A stretch of 64,000 nt of DNA from the NCBI GenBank assembly GCA_030429585.1, contig JAUIEU010000001.1:1607994-1671993 (forward strand), given 5' to 3'. Below the pieces are notes generated by a model. It made no database searches and was not told where the DNA came from. It worked only from the letters and a program-made list of their open reading frames with translations. Made by a program: the position numbers and the translations under genes. Below, piece by piece: positions 33,942 to 42,125 of this stretch. How positions within the stretch are numbered: position 1 is the stretch's first letter; each line of letters begins with the position of its first letter. Origin of the DNA: a bacterium (GTDB lineage: Bacteria > Cyanobacteriota > Vampirovibrionia > Vampirovibrionales > Vampirovibrionaceae).

Positions 33942-35537
33942 ATGGCCTTCGGTAATCTACTTCAGCATTACAAAACCCACTTTAAACAAGATTTTATGGC
34001 CTCTATTGTGGTGTTTTTGGTGGCACTCCCCCTGTGCTTAGGTATTTCTATTGCCACCGGTTACCCGCCTGCTGCCGGGCTTGTTTCTGGCATTATCGGC
34101 GGCCTTGTTGTGGGCCTGTTTACAGGCTGCTCGCTACAAGTTAGCGGCCCTGCTGCTGGCCTTATTACCATTATTTGGGAGGCCCACCACACCTTAGGGT
34201 TTGAGGGCCTGGGCATTGCCATTTTGCTAGCTGGGCTACTGCAAATTGGAATGGGGGTTTTTGGCTTAGGGCTATGGTTTAGGGCCGTTTCTCCCGCGGT
34301 AATTCAAGGGATGTTGGCCGGTATTGGGGTGCTTATATTTTCTAGCCAATTCCACGTAATGGTGGATGATACCCCTAAAGCCAGCAGCCTAGACAACATC
34401 CTCACCATTCCGCAAGCCATCCAAAAAGGCATCTTCCCCTTAGATGGTAGCGTTCATCACTTAGCCGCCTCTATTGGCCTAGCCACCATTGCTACCATTT
34501 TGCTGTGGAACATGGTACCTAAAAAACTCAAGATTATCCCGGCACCTTTAGTGGCCGTTATTATTGCCACCATATTAGCCAACCTGTTTGCCTTGCCCAT
34601 TAATTACGTCGCTGTGCCAGAAAACCTACTGGATTCTCTCCATATGGTGCAGTTTAACAGCGATACGTTGGCCCTGTTAGGCACACCCGATATTTGGGTG
34701 ACCATACTCACCATTGGGTTTATTGCCAGCGCAGAAACCCTACTAACCGCCACGGCGGTAGACCAAATGGTGGCCCAACGCGGCGACATGCCCCACCGCA
34801 CCCAATACAACAAAGAAGTGATTGCCCAAGGCATTGGCAACAGCCTCGCCGGTATACTTGGGGTACTGCCTATTACCGGGGTTATTGTGCGCAGTTCTGC
34901 TAACGTGCAGGCCGGGGGCAAAACCAACGCTTCTACGCTAATGCACGGGCTATGGATACTATTTTTTGTACTGCTTATCCCCTTCGTTTTAGAAACCATC
35001 CCTGTGGCCGCGCTGGCCGCCATATTGGTATACACCGGCTACAAACTGGTGAATGTACAAGCCATTAAAAAGCTAGCCACCTACAGCAAAACCGAAGTGT
35101 TTATTTATGCCGCCACCGTTATTGGCATTGTTATGACCAATTTGTTAGAAGGCGTCCTCATTGGCCTTGGGTTATCTCTCCTAAAACATTTTTACTCCCA
35201 CGCCCAACTGCAAGTACACACCAATAATGATGCTAGCCAAAACCAAACCCATATTAGTTTGGCAGGCAGCGCCAGCTTTGTTACCTTGCCCAAGCTTGCC
35301 ACTCAACTAGAAGCCCTGCCTGAAGGCAAAAACATTTGTGTGCATATGGAAGCCCTCTCCTTTATTGACCACGCCTGCATGGAGTTTTTACAACAATGGG
35401 AAGATCGCTACGAGCAACAAGGCGGCACCGTAAACATTAAATGGGACGAAATTACCAACCATATCAACCCTGCCCAACGCGCACTGCCACAAGCCGACCC
35501 CAACAACCCACAAAAACCCCAAACCGTCGCGTATTAA
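33942..35537 (+). CDS. SulP family anion transporter with STAS domain
   Basis: A 531-residue SulP (SLC26) permease with about 12-14 membrane segments in two inverted repeats. The family start ASIVVFLVALPLCLGISIAT is followed by GCSLQVSGPAAGLITII and GFIASAETLLTATAVDQMV. A C-terminal STAS domain covers about 455-520 (GKNICVHMEALSFIDHACME). Members carry sulfate, bicarbonate or other anions; the GYPPAAGLVSGIIGG region and the sequence type fit the bicarbonate/sulfate clade, but the substrate is not certain. The ATG at 33942 (MAFGNLLQHY) has AGAG 9 bases upstream; a GTG 63 bases earlier lacks family support. Confidence 0.9.
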   Translation: MAFGNLLQHYKTHFKQDFMASIVVFLVALPLCLGISIATGYPPAAGLVSGIIGGLVVGLFTGCSLQVSGPAAGLITIIWEAHHTLGFEGLGIAILLAGLLQIGMGVFGLGLWFRAVSPAVIQGMLAGIGVLIFSSQFHVMVDDTPKASSLDNILTIPQAIQKGIFPLDGSVHHLAASIGLATIATILLWNMVPKKLKIIPAPLVAVIIATILANLFALPINYVAVPENLLDSLHMVQFNSDTLALLGTPDIWVTILTIGFIASAETLLTATAVDQMVAQRGDMPHRTQYNKEVIAQGIGNSLAGILGVLPITGVIVRSSANVQAGGKTNASTLMHGLWILFFVLLIPFVLETIPVAALAAILVYTGYKLVNVQAIKKLATYSKTEVFIYAATVIGIVMTNLLEGVLIGLGLSLLKHFYSHAQLQVHTNNDASQNQTHISLAGSASFVTLPKLATQLEALPEGKNICVHMEALSFIDHACMEFLQQWEDRYEQQGGTVNIKWDEITNHINPAQRALPQADPNNPQKPQTVAY

Positions 35538-35539
35538 AA

Positions 35540-35615
35540 TGGTGGGCGGTACTGGACTCGAACCAGCGGCCTCCACAATGTCAATGTGATGCGCTACCAA
35601 CTGCGCCAACCGCCC
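35540..35615 (-). tRNA. trnV: tRNA-Val (GAC anticodon)
   Basis: On the minus strand: acceptor GGGCGGT/ACCGCCC, D stem GCGC/GCGC, anticodon stem TCACA/TGTGG with loop TTGACAT (anticodon GAC), T stem GCTGG/CCAGT with loop TTCGAGT, discriminator A and an encoded CCA. It lies directly after the SulP gene on the other strand. Confidence 0.95.
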
Positions 35616-35664
35616 ACCAGATAAAGCTACTATCGAAAAAACCGGCCCTCAAGTCAATGTCCAC

Positions 35665-36177
35665 CTACTGCACGGCGTTACCCTTAACCTGCTGTTGGCG
35701 CCACACCTCGTACAAGGCAATAGCCACCGAGCTAGACACATTTAAACTGCGCGGCCCAGCCACCATGGGGATGCTAACGCACCGCTCTGGCGCTTTGGCC
35801 AAAATGCTTTCTGGCAAGCCCTTATCCTCCCTGCCAAAAATAAGCTGAGCCGGGAATTGAAAATCCACCTCCCACAAGGTTTGCCTAGCCTTTGTTGAAA
35901 AAAAATAAGGCACTTTATCCGAATGATCCGCAAAAAATTGAGGCACATCCATATGATGCTGAGGCTCTACCCTATCCAAATAATCCATCCCTGCCCGCAC
36001 TAAAAACTTATCCCCCAGCTCAAAGCCCAACTCGCCAAGCAAATGGAGTGGCACCCCCGCACACGCGCATAGGCGGGCGATATTACCCGTATTCTGCGGA
36101 ATACGAGGCTCCACCAGCACCACCGATAACGGCGGAGAGGCAACACGGCAGGATAGCTGTGGGGCAGGCACCGACAC
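35665..36177 (-). CDS. trmL: tRNA (cytidine(34)-2'-O)-methyltransferase TrmL
   Basis: SPOUT-class methyltransferase that 2'-O-methylates the wobble base of tRNA-Leu with S-adenosylmethionine. Family motifs are VLVEPRIPQNTGNIARLCA, LIFGREDKGLPESIL and SIPMVAGPRSLNVSSSVAIA, the last forming the trefoil-knot AdoMet site. It has 170 residues, a few longer than usual because of a short N-terminal leader. It starts at a GTG that overlaps the mreB stop by one base (TAGTG), so translation is likely coupled. It lies upstream of tRNA-Val on the same strand. Confidence 0.93.
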   Translation of the reverse strand: MSVPAPQLSCRVASPPLSVVLVEPRIPQNTGNIARLCACAGVPLHLLGELGFELGDKFLVRAGMDYLDRVEPQHHMDVPQFFADHSDKVPYFFSTKARQTLWEVDFQFPAQLIFGREDKGLPESILAKAPERCVSIPMVAGPRSLNVSSSVAIALYEVWRQQQVKGNAVQ

Positions 36178-37292
36178 TAGCTATAATGGCGCGGGTCGTA
36201 TTCTGTGGCCGTTAAAATAGGCTCGTAGGTGGTATCCGTCAGCAGGCGTTCTGTACCCATCACCACACAAGACAGCGGGTCTTCCGCAATCGATACCGGT
36301 ACTTCCACATGCTCGGTAATAAAGCGATCCATACCACGCAACAAGGCACCGCCACCGGCCAACACAATACCCCGTTCTTTAATGTCAGCCGCCAATTCTG
36401 GCGGGGTAATTTCTAAGGTAGCCTTAACGCCTTCTACCATTTTAACCAACGTTGGCATTAAGCAATCTCGAATTTCTGGCACGTTCACCATTAACGAATC
36501 CGGCAAGCCGCTGGCCAGGTTCAAGCCACGAATTTCCATGGTTTCTAGTTCTTCATCCTTACTTAGCTTACAGGCAGACCCTAAGCGGATTTTAATTTCT
36601 TCTGCCGTGCGTTCACCAATAGACAAGCTATGCTTTGTTTTTAAGTATTGCTGAATATTGGTATTAATCTCATCACCTGCAATACGCAAGCTTTTAGACA
36701 CCACAATGCCATTTAAGCTCAGTACGGCAATTTCTGTGGTGCCACCCCCAATATCAATAATCATACTGCCGTAGGGGGTTTCCACGGGCATGCTGGCCCC
36801 AATAGCGGCCGCCATTGGTTCTGGCACCAAGTTTACAATTTTAGCGCCGTTATTATATGCCGCATTGCCCACCGCCCGGCGTTCCACTTCGGTTACGCCA
36901 CTAGGCAAGCCAATCACAATGCGCCCAGGGCGAGATTGCATAAACACCTTATCGCCTAAAGATTTTTCAATAAAGCGGCGCATCAGCTCTTCCGCCCACT
37001 CAAATTCAGCAATCACACCATCGCGCAGGGGGCGAATGGCCTGAATATGCTCAGGGGTCCGACCTATCATATCGCGGGCTGCTAGGCCAACTTCTAACAC
37101 CAATGGCGGGTTTTGACTTTTATCCACCGAAACCACCGACGGCTCGCGCAGCACCACGCCCTTGCTGGCCGTGCACACCAGTGTGTTTACCGTACCTAAA
37201 TCAATCCCCATGTCATTGGTTGCGGATTTTTTGGTATCCAAAAACCCGAAGCCTTGACCCAACATTTCCATAAAGTCACTAAAAATGGACAT
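36177..37292 (-). CDS. mreB: Rod-shape-determining protein MreB
   Basis: Bacterial actin homologue that directs lateral cell-wall synthesis at the inner membrane. Actin-fold motifs are phosphate 1 (GIDLGTVNTLV), phosphate 2 (IIDIGGGTTEIAVLS) and the adenosine motif (GIVLAGGGALLRGMD). The N-terminal amphipathic segment (MSIFSDFMEMLGQGFGFL) is longer than usual and may bind membrane. Total length is 371 residues. No mreC/mreD is adjacent; the next gene in the operon is trmL, overlapping by one base. Confidence 0.96.
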   Translation of the reverse strand: MSIFSDFMEMLGQGFGFLDTKKSATNDMGIDLGTVNTLVCTASKGVVLREPSVVSVDKSQNPPLVLEVGLAARDMIGRTPEHIQAIRPLRDGVIAEFEWAEELMRRFIEKSLGDKVFMQSRPGRIVIGLPSGVTEVERRAVGNAAYNNGAKIVNLVPEPMAAAIGASMPVETPYGSMIIDIGGGTTEIAVLSLNGIVVSKSLRIAGDEINTNIQQYLKTKHSLSIGERTAEEIKIRLGSACKLSKDEELETMEIRGLNLASGLPDSLMVNVPEIRDCLMPTLVKMVEGVKATLEITPPELAADIKERGIVLAGGGALLRGMDRFITEHVEVPVSIAEDPLSCVVMGTERLLTDTTYEPILTATEYDPRHYS

Positions 37293-37430
37293 GTGCTAAC
37301 CACCCTGACGGCAATACGAACCATAAACACAACTAAACAATAGCTCATTATTGTACTGCCAAAACCTTGGCAGGCATACTGCCTACCATTAAAAAATAAT
37401 AACCGGTTAACAACGCCTCCTAAAACAGGG

Positions 37431-37778
37431 CTACTGCTTCGTTTTTTCCTCAACCCACTGGGTATAGGCAGGCAGCCCGGCAACCACTGGGGTCGCAATG
37501 CATTCGGGCACGTCATAGGGGTGGTTTGCCTGTACCCAGGCCTCTAAGGCTGGGTACCTGGCTTGGGTGGTTTTTATCATTAAAAGAGCTTCATCAGCCG
37601 TTTCTAGCTCGCCCTGCCAGGTATACACCGACGTAATCGGGGGCAATATGGCCACGCACGCCGCCAACCGTTGGGCGATTATCTCTTTAGAAAAAGTTTT
37701 GGCCACGATGGACGACGGTACCGTGACCCAAACCACTAAAACGTCAGTATCTATCGTATTTTCACACTTAGTGTTCAT
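37431..37778 (-). CDS. cutA: Divalent-cation tolerance protein CutA
   Basis: A 115-residue CutA1, a small trimeric protein with a ferredoxin-like fold linked to divalent metal tolerance. Family motifs are AQRLAACVAILPPITSVYTW and HPYDVPECIATPVVAGLPAY. The mature region follows a short charged N-terminus. It is about 140 bases upstream of mreB on the same strand and divergent from the Ala-rich lipoprotein gene. Confidence 0.93.
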   Translation of the reverse strand: MNTKCENTIDTDVLVVWVTVPSSIVAKTFSKEIIAQRLAACVAILPPITSVYTWQGELETADEALLMIKTTQARYPALEAWVQANHPYDVPECIATPVVAGLPAYTQWVEEKTKQ

Positions 37779-37850
37779 AAAATTCCCTACTACAATAATC
37801 GATTTAGCCCCAGGCCAACACCCATTTTGGTGTTTATACAGATAAAACCC

Positions 37851-37877
37851 TTGCGATTTTCATAATCATTGTATAAT
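37851..37877 (+). promoter_or_regulatory. Promoter of the Ala/His-rich lipoprotein gene
   Basis: TTGCGA and a perfect TATAAT separated by 15 bases, shorter than optimal. The start would lie about 90 bases before the ATG. Confidence 0.45.
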
Positions 37878-37975
37878 GCTTGGCAATTCACTGTAGGGTA
37901 ACCCTGTATGAATGTTAATAAGTGATGGTGGTGTAACTACCCTATCATCTGTGTATAAACCTAAGGAGAAACTCC

Positions 37976-38353
37976 ATGAACATGAAGCTTTTAACCGCCA
38001 GCGTACTAAGCGTGGCTGTAATGAGTGCTGTATTTGTAGGCTGCGGTGGTAAAACCCCCGAAGCGGTAACCGATGCTAACCAAGCTGCCCAAGATGCTGC
38101 TGCAACGGCTGTAGATGCTGCCGGTGATGCTGTAGACGCCGCTGGCGAAGCTGCTGATGCTGCTGGCGCTGCTGCTGGTGACGCTGTAGATTCCGCTAAA
38201 GATGCCATGGGCGCTGCTGGCGACCACATTGAAGCTGCTGCTGACCATGTTGCTGACGCTGCCCACGGCCACGCTGACGAGCACCACGCTGGTGACGCTG
38301 CTGAAGCTGAAGGCCATGCTGATGCTGAGCACCACGAAGAAGCTCATCACTAG
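37976..38353 (+). CDS. Ala-rich lipoprotein with His-rich tail
   Basis: A 125-residue exported lipoprotein. The signal peptide ends in a lipobox-like VFVGC (Cys23). The mature protein has alanine-rich, amphipathic repeats (AATAVDAAGDAVDAAGEAAD) that should form a helix on the cell-wall side, as in Lpp- or Ala-zipper-like lipoproteins. The tail is rich in His and Glu/Asp (HGHADEHHAGDAAEAEGHAD, ending EHHEEAHH) and could bind divalent metals. AAGGAG lies 8 bases before the ATG. It has its own promoter and terminator and sits beside cutA. Abundance is suggested by GCT/GCC-biased codons. Confidence 0.8.
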   Translation: MNMKLLTASVLSVAVMSAVFVGCGGKTPEAVTDANQAAQDAAATAVDAAGDAVDAAGEAADAAGAAAGDAVDSAKDAMGAAGDHIEAAADHVADAAHGHADEHHAGDAAEAEGHADAEHHEEAHH

Positions 38354-38384
38354 CCATAAGGCTTAGTGCCACCCTTATAAATTT

Positions 38385-38425
38385 AGCCCTCTCAACACAT
38401 TAACTGCGTTGCGGGGGCTTTTTTT
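38385..38425 (+). terminator. Terminator of the Ala/His-rich lipoprotein gene
   Basis: AGCCC/GGGCT with inner CAAC/GTTG pairs, followed by seven T residues, 32 bases past the stop. Confidence 0.75.
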
Positions 38426-38436
38426 ATAAACATTGA

Positions 38437-38901
38437 TTACCGCGGAGGCAATAGCCCCGCCACAGCACGAGAAAAGGCCGCCCAGGTAGCCACCATTTTT
38501 TTAACCACCATAATAACCGGGCGCAGCATCGTAACCTGCTCCCAATAAGGGCTTGTTACCATGGCAGATGAATACGTGGCCAATACAGCCGCCGGTAAGG
38601 GCTGGCCGGTTTTTAAATGCTCAATTAAGGTGTTTAGCCACTGTAATTGGGCATCCAGCCAATAGGTATCCGTAGCGTGGTAGTCTTCATCCGCCTCTAA
38701 GTAAGCCAGGGCCTGAAACGCCACATCAATAGACGCATCTAACCCAGCAGGGTACGGCCAGCGTGCTAACCCCTGTAACGGCGTCCACACCTCCCAGTAC
38801 ACCTTCGCCAACACCTCGGCTACCTGCTGGCGAGCTTGCCACAGGTGTTGCTCATCATCAGGGGTGGATATGTCGTGTATTGGGGCAGCGACGGGGGACA
38901 T
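38437..38901 (-). CDS. Hypothetical protein, 154 aa
   Basis: A soluble, helical 154-residue protein rich in Trp, Tyr, Ala and Leu (HLWQARQQVAEVLAKVYWEV, TYWLDAQLQWLNTLIEHLKT). No signal peptide or recognised domain. The divergent hemD promoter region begins near its start codon. It is convergent with the Ala/His-rich lipoprotein gene. Confidence 0.58.
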   Translation of the reverse strand: MSPVAAPIHDISTPDDEQHLWQARQQVAEVLAKVYWEVWTPLQGLARWPYPAGLDASIDVAFQALAYLEADEDYHATDTYWLDAQLQWLNTLIEHLKTGQPLPAAVLATYSSAMVTSPYWEQVTMLRPVIMVVKKMVATWAAFSRAVAGLLPPR

Positions 38902-38949
38902 TTAGCAACGGCTCACTTTTCTACCGTGTCTTATGGTTATATTCCCCAG

Positions 38950-38955
38950 TATAAT
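38950..38955 (+). promoter_or_regulatory. -10 element of hemD
   Basis: TATAAT framed by CCCC and GGGG (CCCCAGTATAATGGGG), 61 bases before the hemD start. No clear -35. Confidence 0.4.
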
Positions 38956-39016
38956 GGGGAGATGTTGCCCGGCAGCACCCTCAACCGGGGGATTCTGCAC
39001 CCTTATTCGCCTGCTT

Positions 39017-39778
39017 ATGCCCACTGTCTGTATTACTCACCCCCTTACCCCACCCCTTCGTGAGGATATTTCGGCAGCCTTAACCCAACTAACCCAAGCA
39101 GGGTTTACCGTACACGGCACCCCTGGCAAAAAGGTAACACCGTTACCCATTACCCCCGCACCACTACCCCTCAACGATTTACCCCATACCGGGTGGGTAT
39201 TTACCAGCCAGCATGGGGTGCAACACCTATTTGACGCCCTAGCCCACCAAAACATCGCCCTAACCCCACCTAACCCCCACCATATAATGGCGGTTGGCCC
39301 GCAAACACGGGCGCTTCTTCATCAACACGGCTGGGCCACCCACCACGCCTCGCAAACCCTTGGCAGTAGCCAGGCCCTAGGCAACACCTTGGCCACACTA
39401 GCCGCCACCCAAGCCGAGTTTATCCCTGCCCACTGGGTTTGGCCATGCAGTACCCACCGCCACGATGACTGGCTAGCCCACGTGACCCACGACAAAACCG
39501 GGCTAATTATCCACCCTTGGGTAGTGTATACCGCCCAAGCCATTCCTACCCTGCCTACAGCCCACCAACAGCAGCTTGCCGAATCAGACGCCCTGCTAAT
39601 AACCAGCCCAGGCCATTTAGAAGGCCTGCTAACCCAGCACGCCCCCTTGCCCCCTAACCTTATTGCCATTGGCCCCACTACCGCCGGCCGTATCCTTACC
39701 TTAACCGGGCGCCCAGCCGCCGCCGTGGCCAACACCCCAACCTGGGCCGCCATGGCCCATGCCTTACAAACACTGTAA
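39017..39778 (+). CDS. hemD: Uroporphyrinogen-III synthase
   Basis: A 253-residue HemD-like protein, which closes hydroxymethylbilane to uroporphyrinogen III for haem and sirohaem. The family is poorly conserved. Recognisable are the TGWVFTSQHGVQHLFDAL block (domain 1, 'F-T-S-x-x-G-V'), HHIMAVGPQTRALLHQHGW, DALLITSPGHLEGLL (second 'T-S' block) and LIAIGPTTAGRILTLTGRPA (final GxxT motif). The ATG at 39017 (MPTVCITHPLTPPL) matches the usual N-terminus; frame continues upstream without support. No other haem gene is nearby. Confidence 0.78.
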   Translation: MPTVCITHPLTPPLREDISAALTQLTQAGFTVHGTPGKKVTPLPITPAPLPLNDLPHTGWVFTSQHGVQHLFDALAHQNIALTPPNPHHIMAVGPQTRALLHQHGWATHHASQTLGSSQALGNTLATLAATQAEFIPAHWVWPCSTHRHDDWLAHVTHDKTGLIIHPWVVYTAQAIPTLPTAHQQQLAESDALLITSPGHLEGLLTQHAPLPPNLIAIGPTTAGRILTLTGRPAAAVANTPTWAAMAHALQTL

Positions 39779-39993
39779 CCGGCCCAGAACGCACCGTTAA
39801 ACACCTTAACACTCGCCGCCAAGCCATAGAGAGCCTGCTATTTTTATGGTAGTAATAGTAAGGGCACTTATTTTCAACTGATAAAAAGCCACTTTTCTAA
39901 GCTTCCCCCTTCTCCCATCACTGCCCGCCACTCCTCACTTTTGGCGGCTCAGGTTACCTCCCTTACCTCACCCTAAATTTACTGACCCCTTTT

Positions 39994-40791
39994 ATGACTG
40001 CCACCAATCCTTTTTTGGCCCAAATTATCCGAGAACGAGAAAACGAGTCCTCGGTCTCTCGGTTCCATGAATACGAAACCCCGCTGGTTACCGTAGACGT
40101 GGTTATTTTTACCGTGCAAGACCAACGACTAAAGGTACTACTGATTAAGCGGCGCCACGAGCCATATATTCATCACTGGGCCTTACCGGGTGGGTTTATC
40201 CGCAGTGGCGAAAGCCTGCAAGACGCCGCCGAGCGACGCCTGTTTGAAGAAACCCACGTTAAAGACGTGTACCTGCAGCAAATCCGCGCCTTTGGTAAAC
40301 CCAAGCGCGACCCTCGCGCCCGCGTTATTTCCATTGGGTTTTACGCCCTGGTGGGCAGCACCCGCATTAAACCCATTGCAGATAGTGATGCGGAAGACGT
40401 GGGCTGGTACTGCGTTACCGAACTGCCGACGTTGGCCTTTGACCACAACCTAATTATTACCACCGCCTTACAAAACTTGCAGGTTAATTTGGAAGATACC
40501 CCCGTCGCCTTCCAGCTATTAACGGAAAAATTTACCTTAACCGAACTGCAAAAAGTATACGAACTGATTGAAAACAAACCGTTAGACAAGCGGAATTTCC
40601 GCAAAAAAATGCTAAGCAGCGGCATTTTAACGGAAACGGGCGAACTGAAGAAAGAAGGCCGCCACCGGCCTGCCCAACTGTACCGCTTTACCACCGGCAT
40701 GCCTGATGATGACGTGGAAGAAAACCCGGAAGCCTTAAAAGACGTCCTTCAGGACATTAACGAGCCCATGAGCAAAAACGGGCACCAATAG
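39994..40791 (+). CDS. NrtR-like Nudix/winged-helix regulator
   Basis: A 265-residue protein with an N-terminal Nudix domain (from about 33) and a C-terminal winged helix (about 170-235: KFTLTELQKVYELIENKPLD, FRKKMLSSGIL). This is the architecture of NrtR regulators, which sense ADP-ribose and usually control NAD synthesis. The Nudix box GGFIRSGESLQDAAERRLFE keeps Gly67, Glu73, Glu85 and Glu86, but the first Glu of the REUXEE part is Arg82. Hydrolase activity is therefore probably weak or lost, fitting a regulator. An SGH-rich tail follows. No NAD gene is adjacent. Confidence 0.82.
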   Translation: MTATNPFLAQIIRERENESSVSRFHEYETPLVTVDVVIFTVQDQRLKVLLIKRRHEPYIHHWALPGGFIRSGESLQDAAERRLFEETHVKDVYLQQIRAFGKPKRDPRARVISIGFYALVGSTRIKPIADSDAEDVGWYCVTELPTLAFDHNLIITTALQNLQVNLEDTPVAFQLLTEKFTLTELQKVYELIENKPLDKRNFRKKMLSSGILTETGELKKEGRHRPAQLYRFTTGMPDDDVEENPEALKDVLQDINEPMSKNGHQ

Positions 40792-40808
40792 CCAGCCACC
40801 CTATTATT

Positions 40809-42059
40809 TCAAGTAAGGGCAGGGCGCTTTTGCTGCATTATTCGTTCTAACGGGGCAATAAGCTTACGGTTAAATTTAGCCTGCTCTTTAGTGGCCTTAT
40901 AGCGGGTTAGCGCATAATTAGCCAACGTGGTTAAGGATAACCCGATAGAGGTGCCAATAAGCCCTGTAAAGAATACCTTTTTAGCAGCCTTATACGCCGG
41001 GTGTAGGTAACGGCCACCCAACTCTTTATACACCTGCCCATAAGACTTAGCTTGCCGAATATCTTTACCAAAAGCCTTAAACGGCTTGGTTAAATCCACA
41101 CCACCAAGAGCACCTTTTTTCTTACGCTGCATTCGCTTAGCAACCCAACCTGAAATCGCACTATCCCCCACAAAATAAAATATATTAAAAATACCCAACT
41201 CAATTAAATCTTCCCGCAACTCATGGCTATCGCGGGCTGCCATTAATTTAGGTATTTCATAATTAAACAACGCTTGATAAAACAACTGCCAACGCCCCAT
41301 AAAGATGGCATCCACATAATTTAGTTTGCCAATATGCTTTTTTAGCCCCCCAACAATGCCGCCCGTATTTTTAGAAACCAACGCCCGCCACACCAAGGCT
41401 GGCAAAGCAATGGCCGACCCCATACTTAACCCCACAGAAATTATTTTTCGTTTCTTTTTTTCTCGTTCGTACTTTTCTGCCTTCTTTTTTCGATACGCAT
41501 CATTGGTATAGTTAAATTCACCTACAAAACCCGCTTTGCCTGAATTTTTCTTGGTAAACCAATTGCGGAGACCATAAACTAGATTCCCCTTTACACCTGT
41601 CATAAACAGGTCAATAAACATAATCGCCACCTTGGTGCGGCGGAGCTTTTTAACCAAGCTAGGGGTTAAATCTGTTATTTTGTTCAAGCCATATTCTTTA
41701 GCCAGTTCAACTTTGTTATTAATACCAAAGCTTTTCAACATTTTATCCGTTGGATTGTCCAATAATTTTTTTAGCCTACTGGCTTCTAATAATTCAAATG
41801 GCAACTTTACCGGGTTACCTTGCTTTGCCGTACGAAAAGCACGACCCACCTTACGGCTAACCACATATTCCAACACCGCTGGCAAGGCAAGCCCTATGAC
41901 GAGCCACCCGACATAACTCATCATACGCTCAATGCGCTCATCATTATTTCGGGCAATGGCTGTTTTTGTACCTGTATTAAATGTATCCATCACAAAACGG
42001 TTGGCCACTTGGTTTTGGGCCAAATACACATCCCAGGGTCTGCCAAGGATTCGGAGCAT
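40809..42059 (-). CDS. Hypothetical multi-pass membrane protein
   Basis: A 416-residue basic protein with several hydrophobic segments: YVGWLVIGLALPAVLEYVVS (about 50), VAIMFIDLFMTGVKGNLV (150), IISVGLSMGSAIALPALVWR (218), LIELGIFNIFYFVGDSAI (300) and TGLIGTSIGLSLTTLANY (390). Lys/Arg-rich loops separate them (AYRKKKAEKYEREKKKRK). No family recognised. It lies 66 bases after truB on the same strand, with a perfect 10-bp hairpin in the gap. It converges on the NrtR-like gene. Confidence 0.62.
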   Translation of the reverse strand: MLRILGRPWDVYLAQNQVANRFVMDTFNTGTKTAIARNNDERIERMMSYVGWLVIGLALPAVLEYVVSRKVGRAFRTAKQGNPVKLPFELLEASRLKKLLDNPTDKMLKSFGINNKVELAKEYGLNKITDLTPSLVKKLRRTKVAIMFIDLFMTGVKGNLVYGLRNWFTKKNSGKAGFVGEFNYTNDAYRKKKAEKYEREKKKRKIISVGLSMGSAIALPALVWRALVSKNTGGIVGGLKKHIGKLNYVDAIFMGRWQLFYQALFNYEIPKLMAARDSHELREDLIELGIFNIFYFVGDSAISGWVAKRMQRKKKGALGGVDLTKPFKAFGKDIRQAKSYGQVYKELGGRYLHPAYKAAKKVFFTGLIGTSIGLSLTTLANYALTRYKATKEQAKFNRKLIAPLERIMQQKRPALT

Positions 42060-42077
42060 AATAAAATAACATTACCG

Positions 42078-42100
42078 TTGTAGGGGGTACCCCCCTACAA
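42078..42100 (-). other. Perfect GC-rich hairpin upstream of the membrane-protein gene
   Basis: TTGTAGGGGG, loop TAC, CCCCCTACAA: a 10-bp perfect stem with a 3-nt loop, 19 bases before the start codon at 42059 on the minus strand. There is no T-run on either side, so it is not a standard terminator. It may be an attenuator, a processing site or a protein-binding site. Confidence 0.6.
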
Positions 42101-42125
42101 GTCCGCTCAAGGCCCTACATTGCCA

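Noticed and set aside
42078-42100. Second CsoR operator
   Set aside because: The order is GGGGG-TAC-CCCCC, inverse to the CCCCC-TA-GGGGG form of the site at 15903, and no metal gene is next to it.
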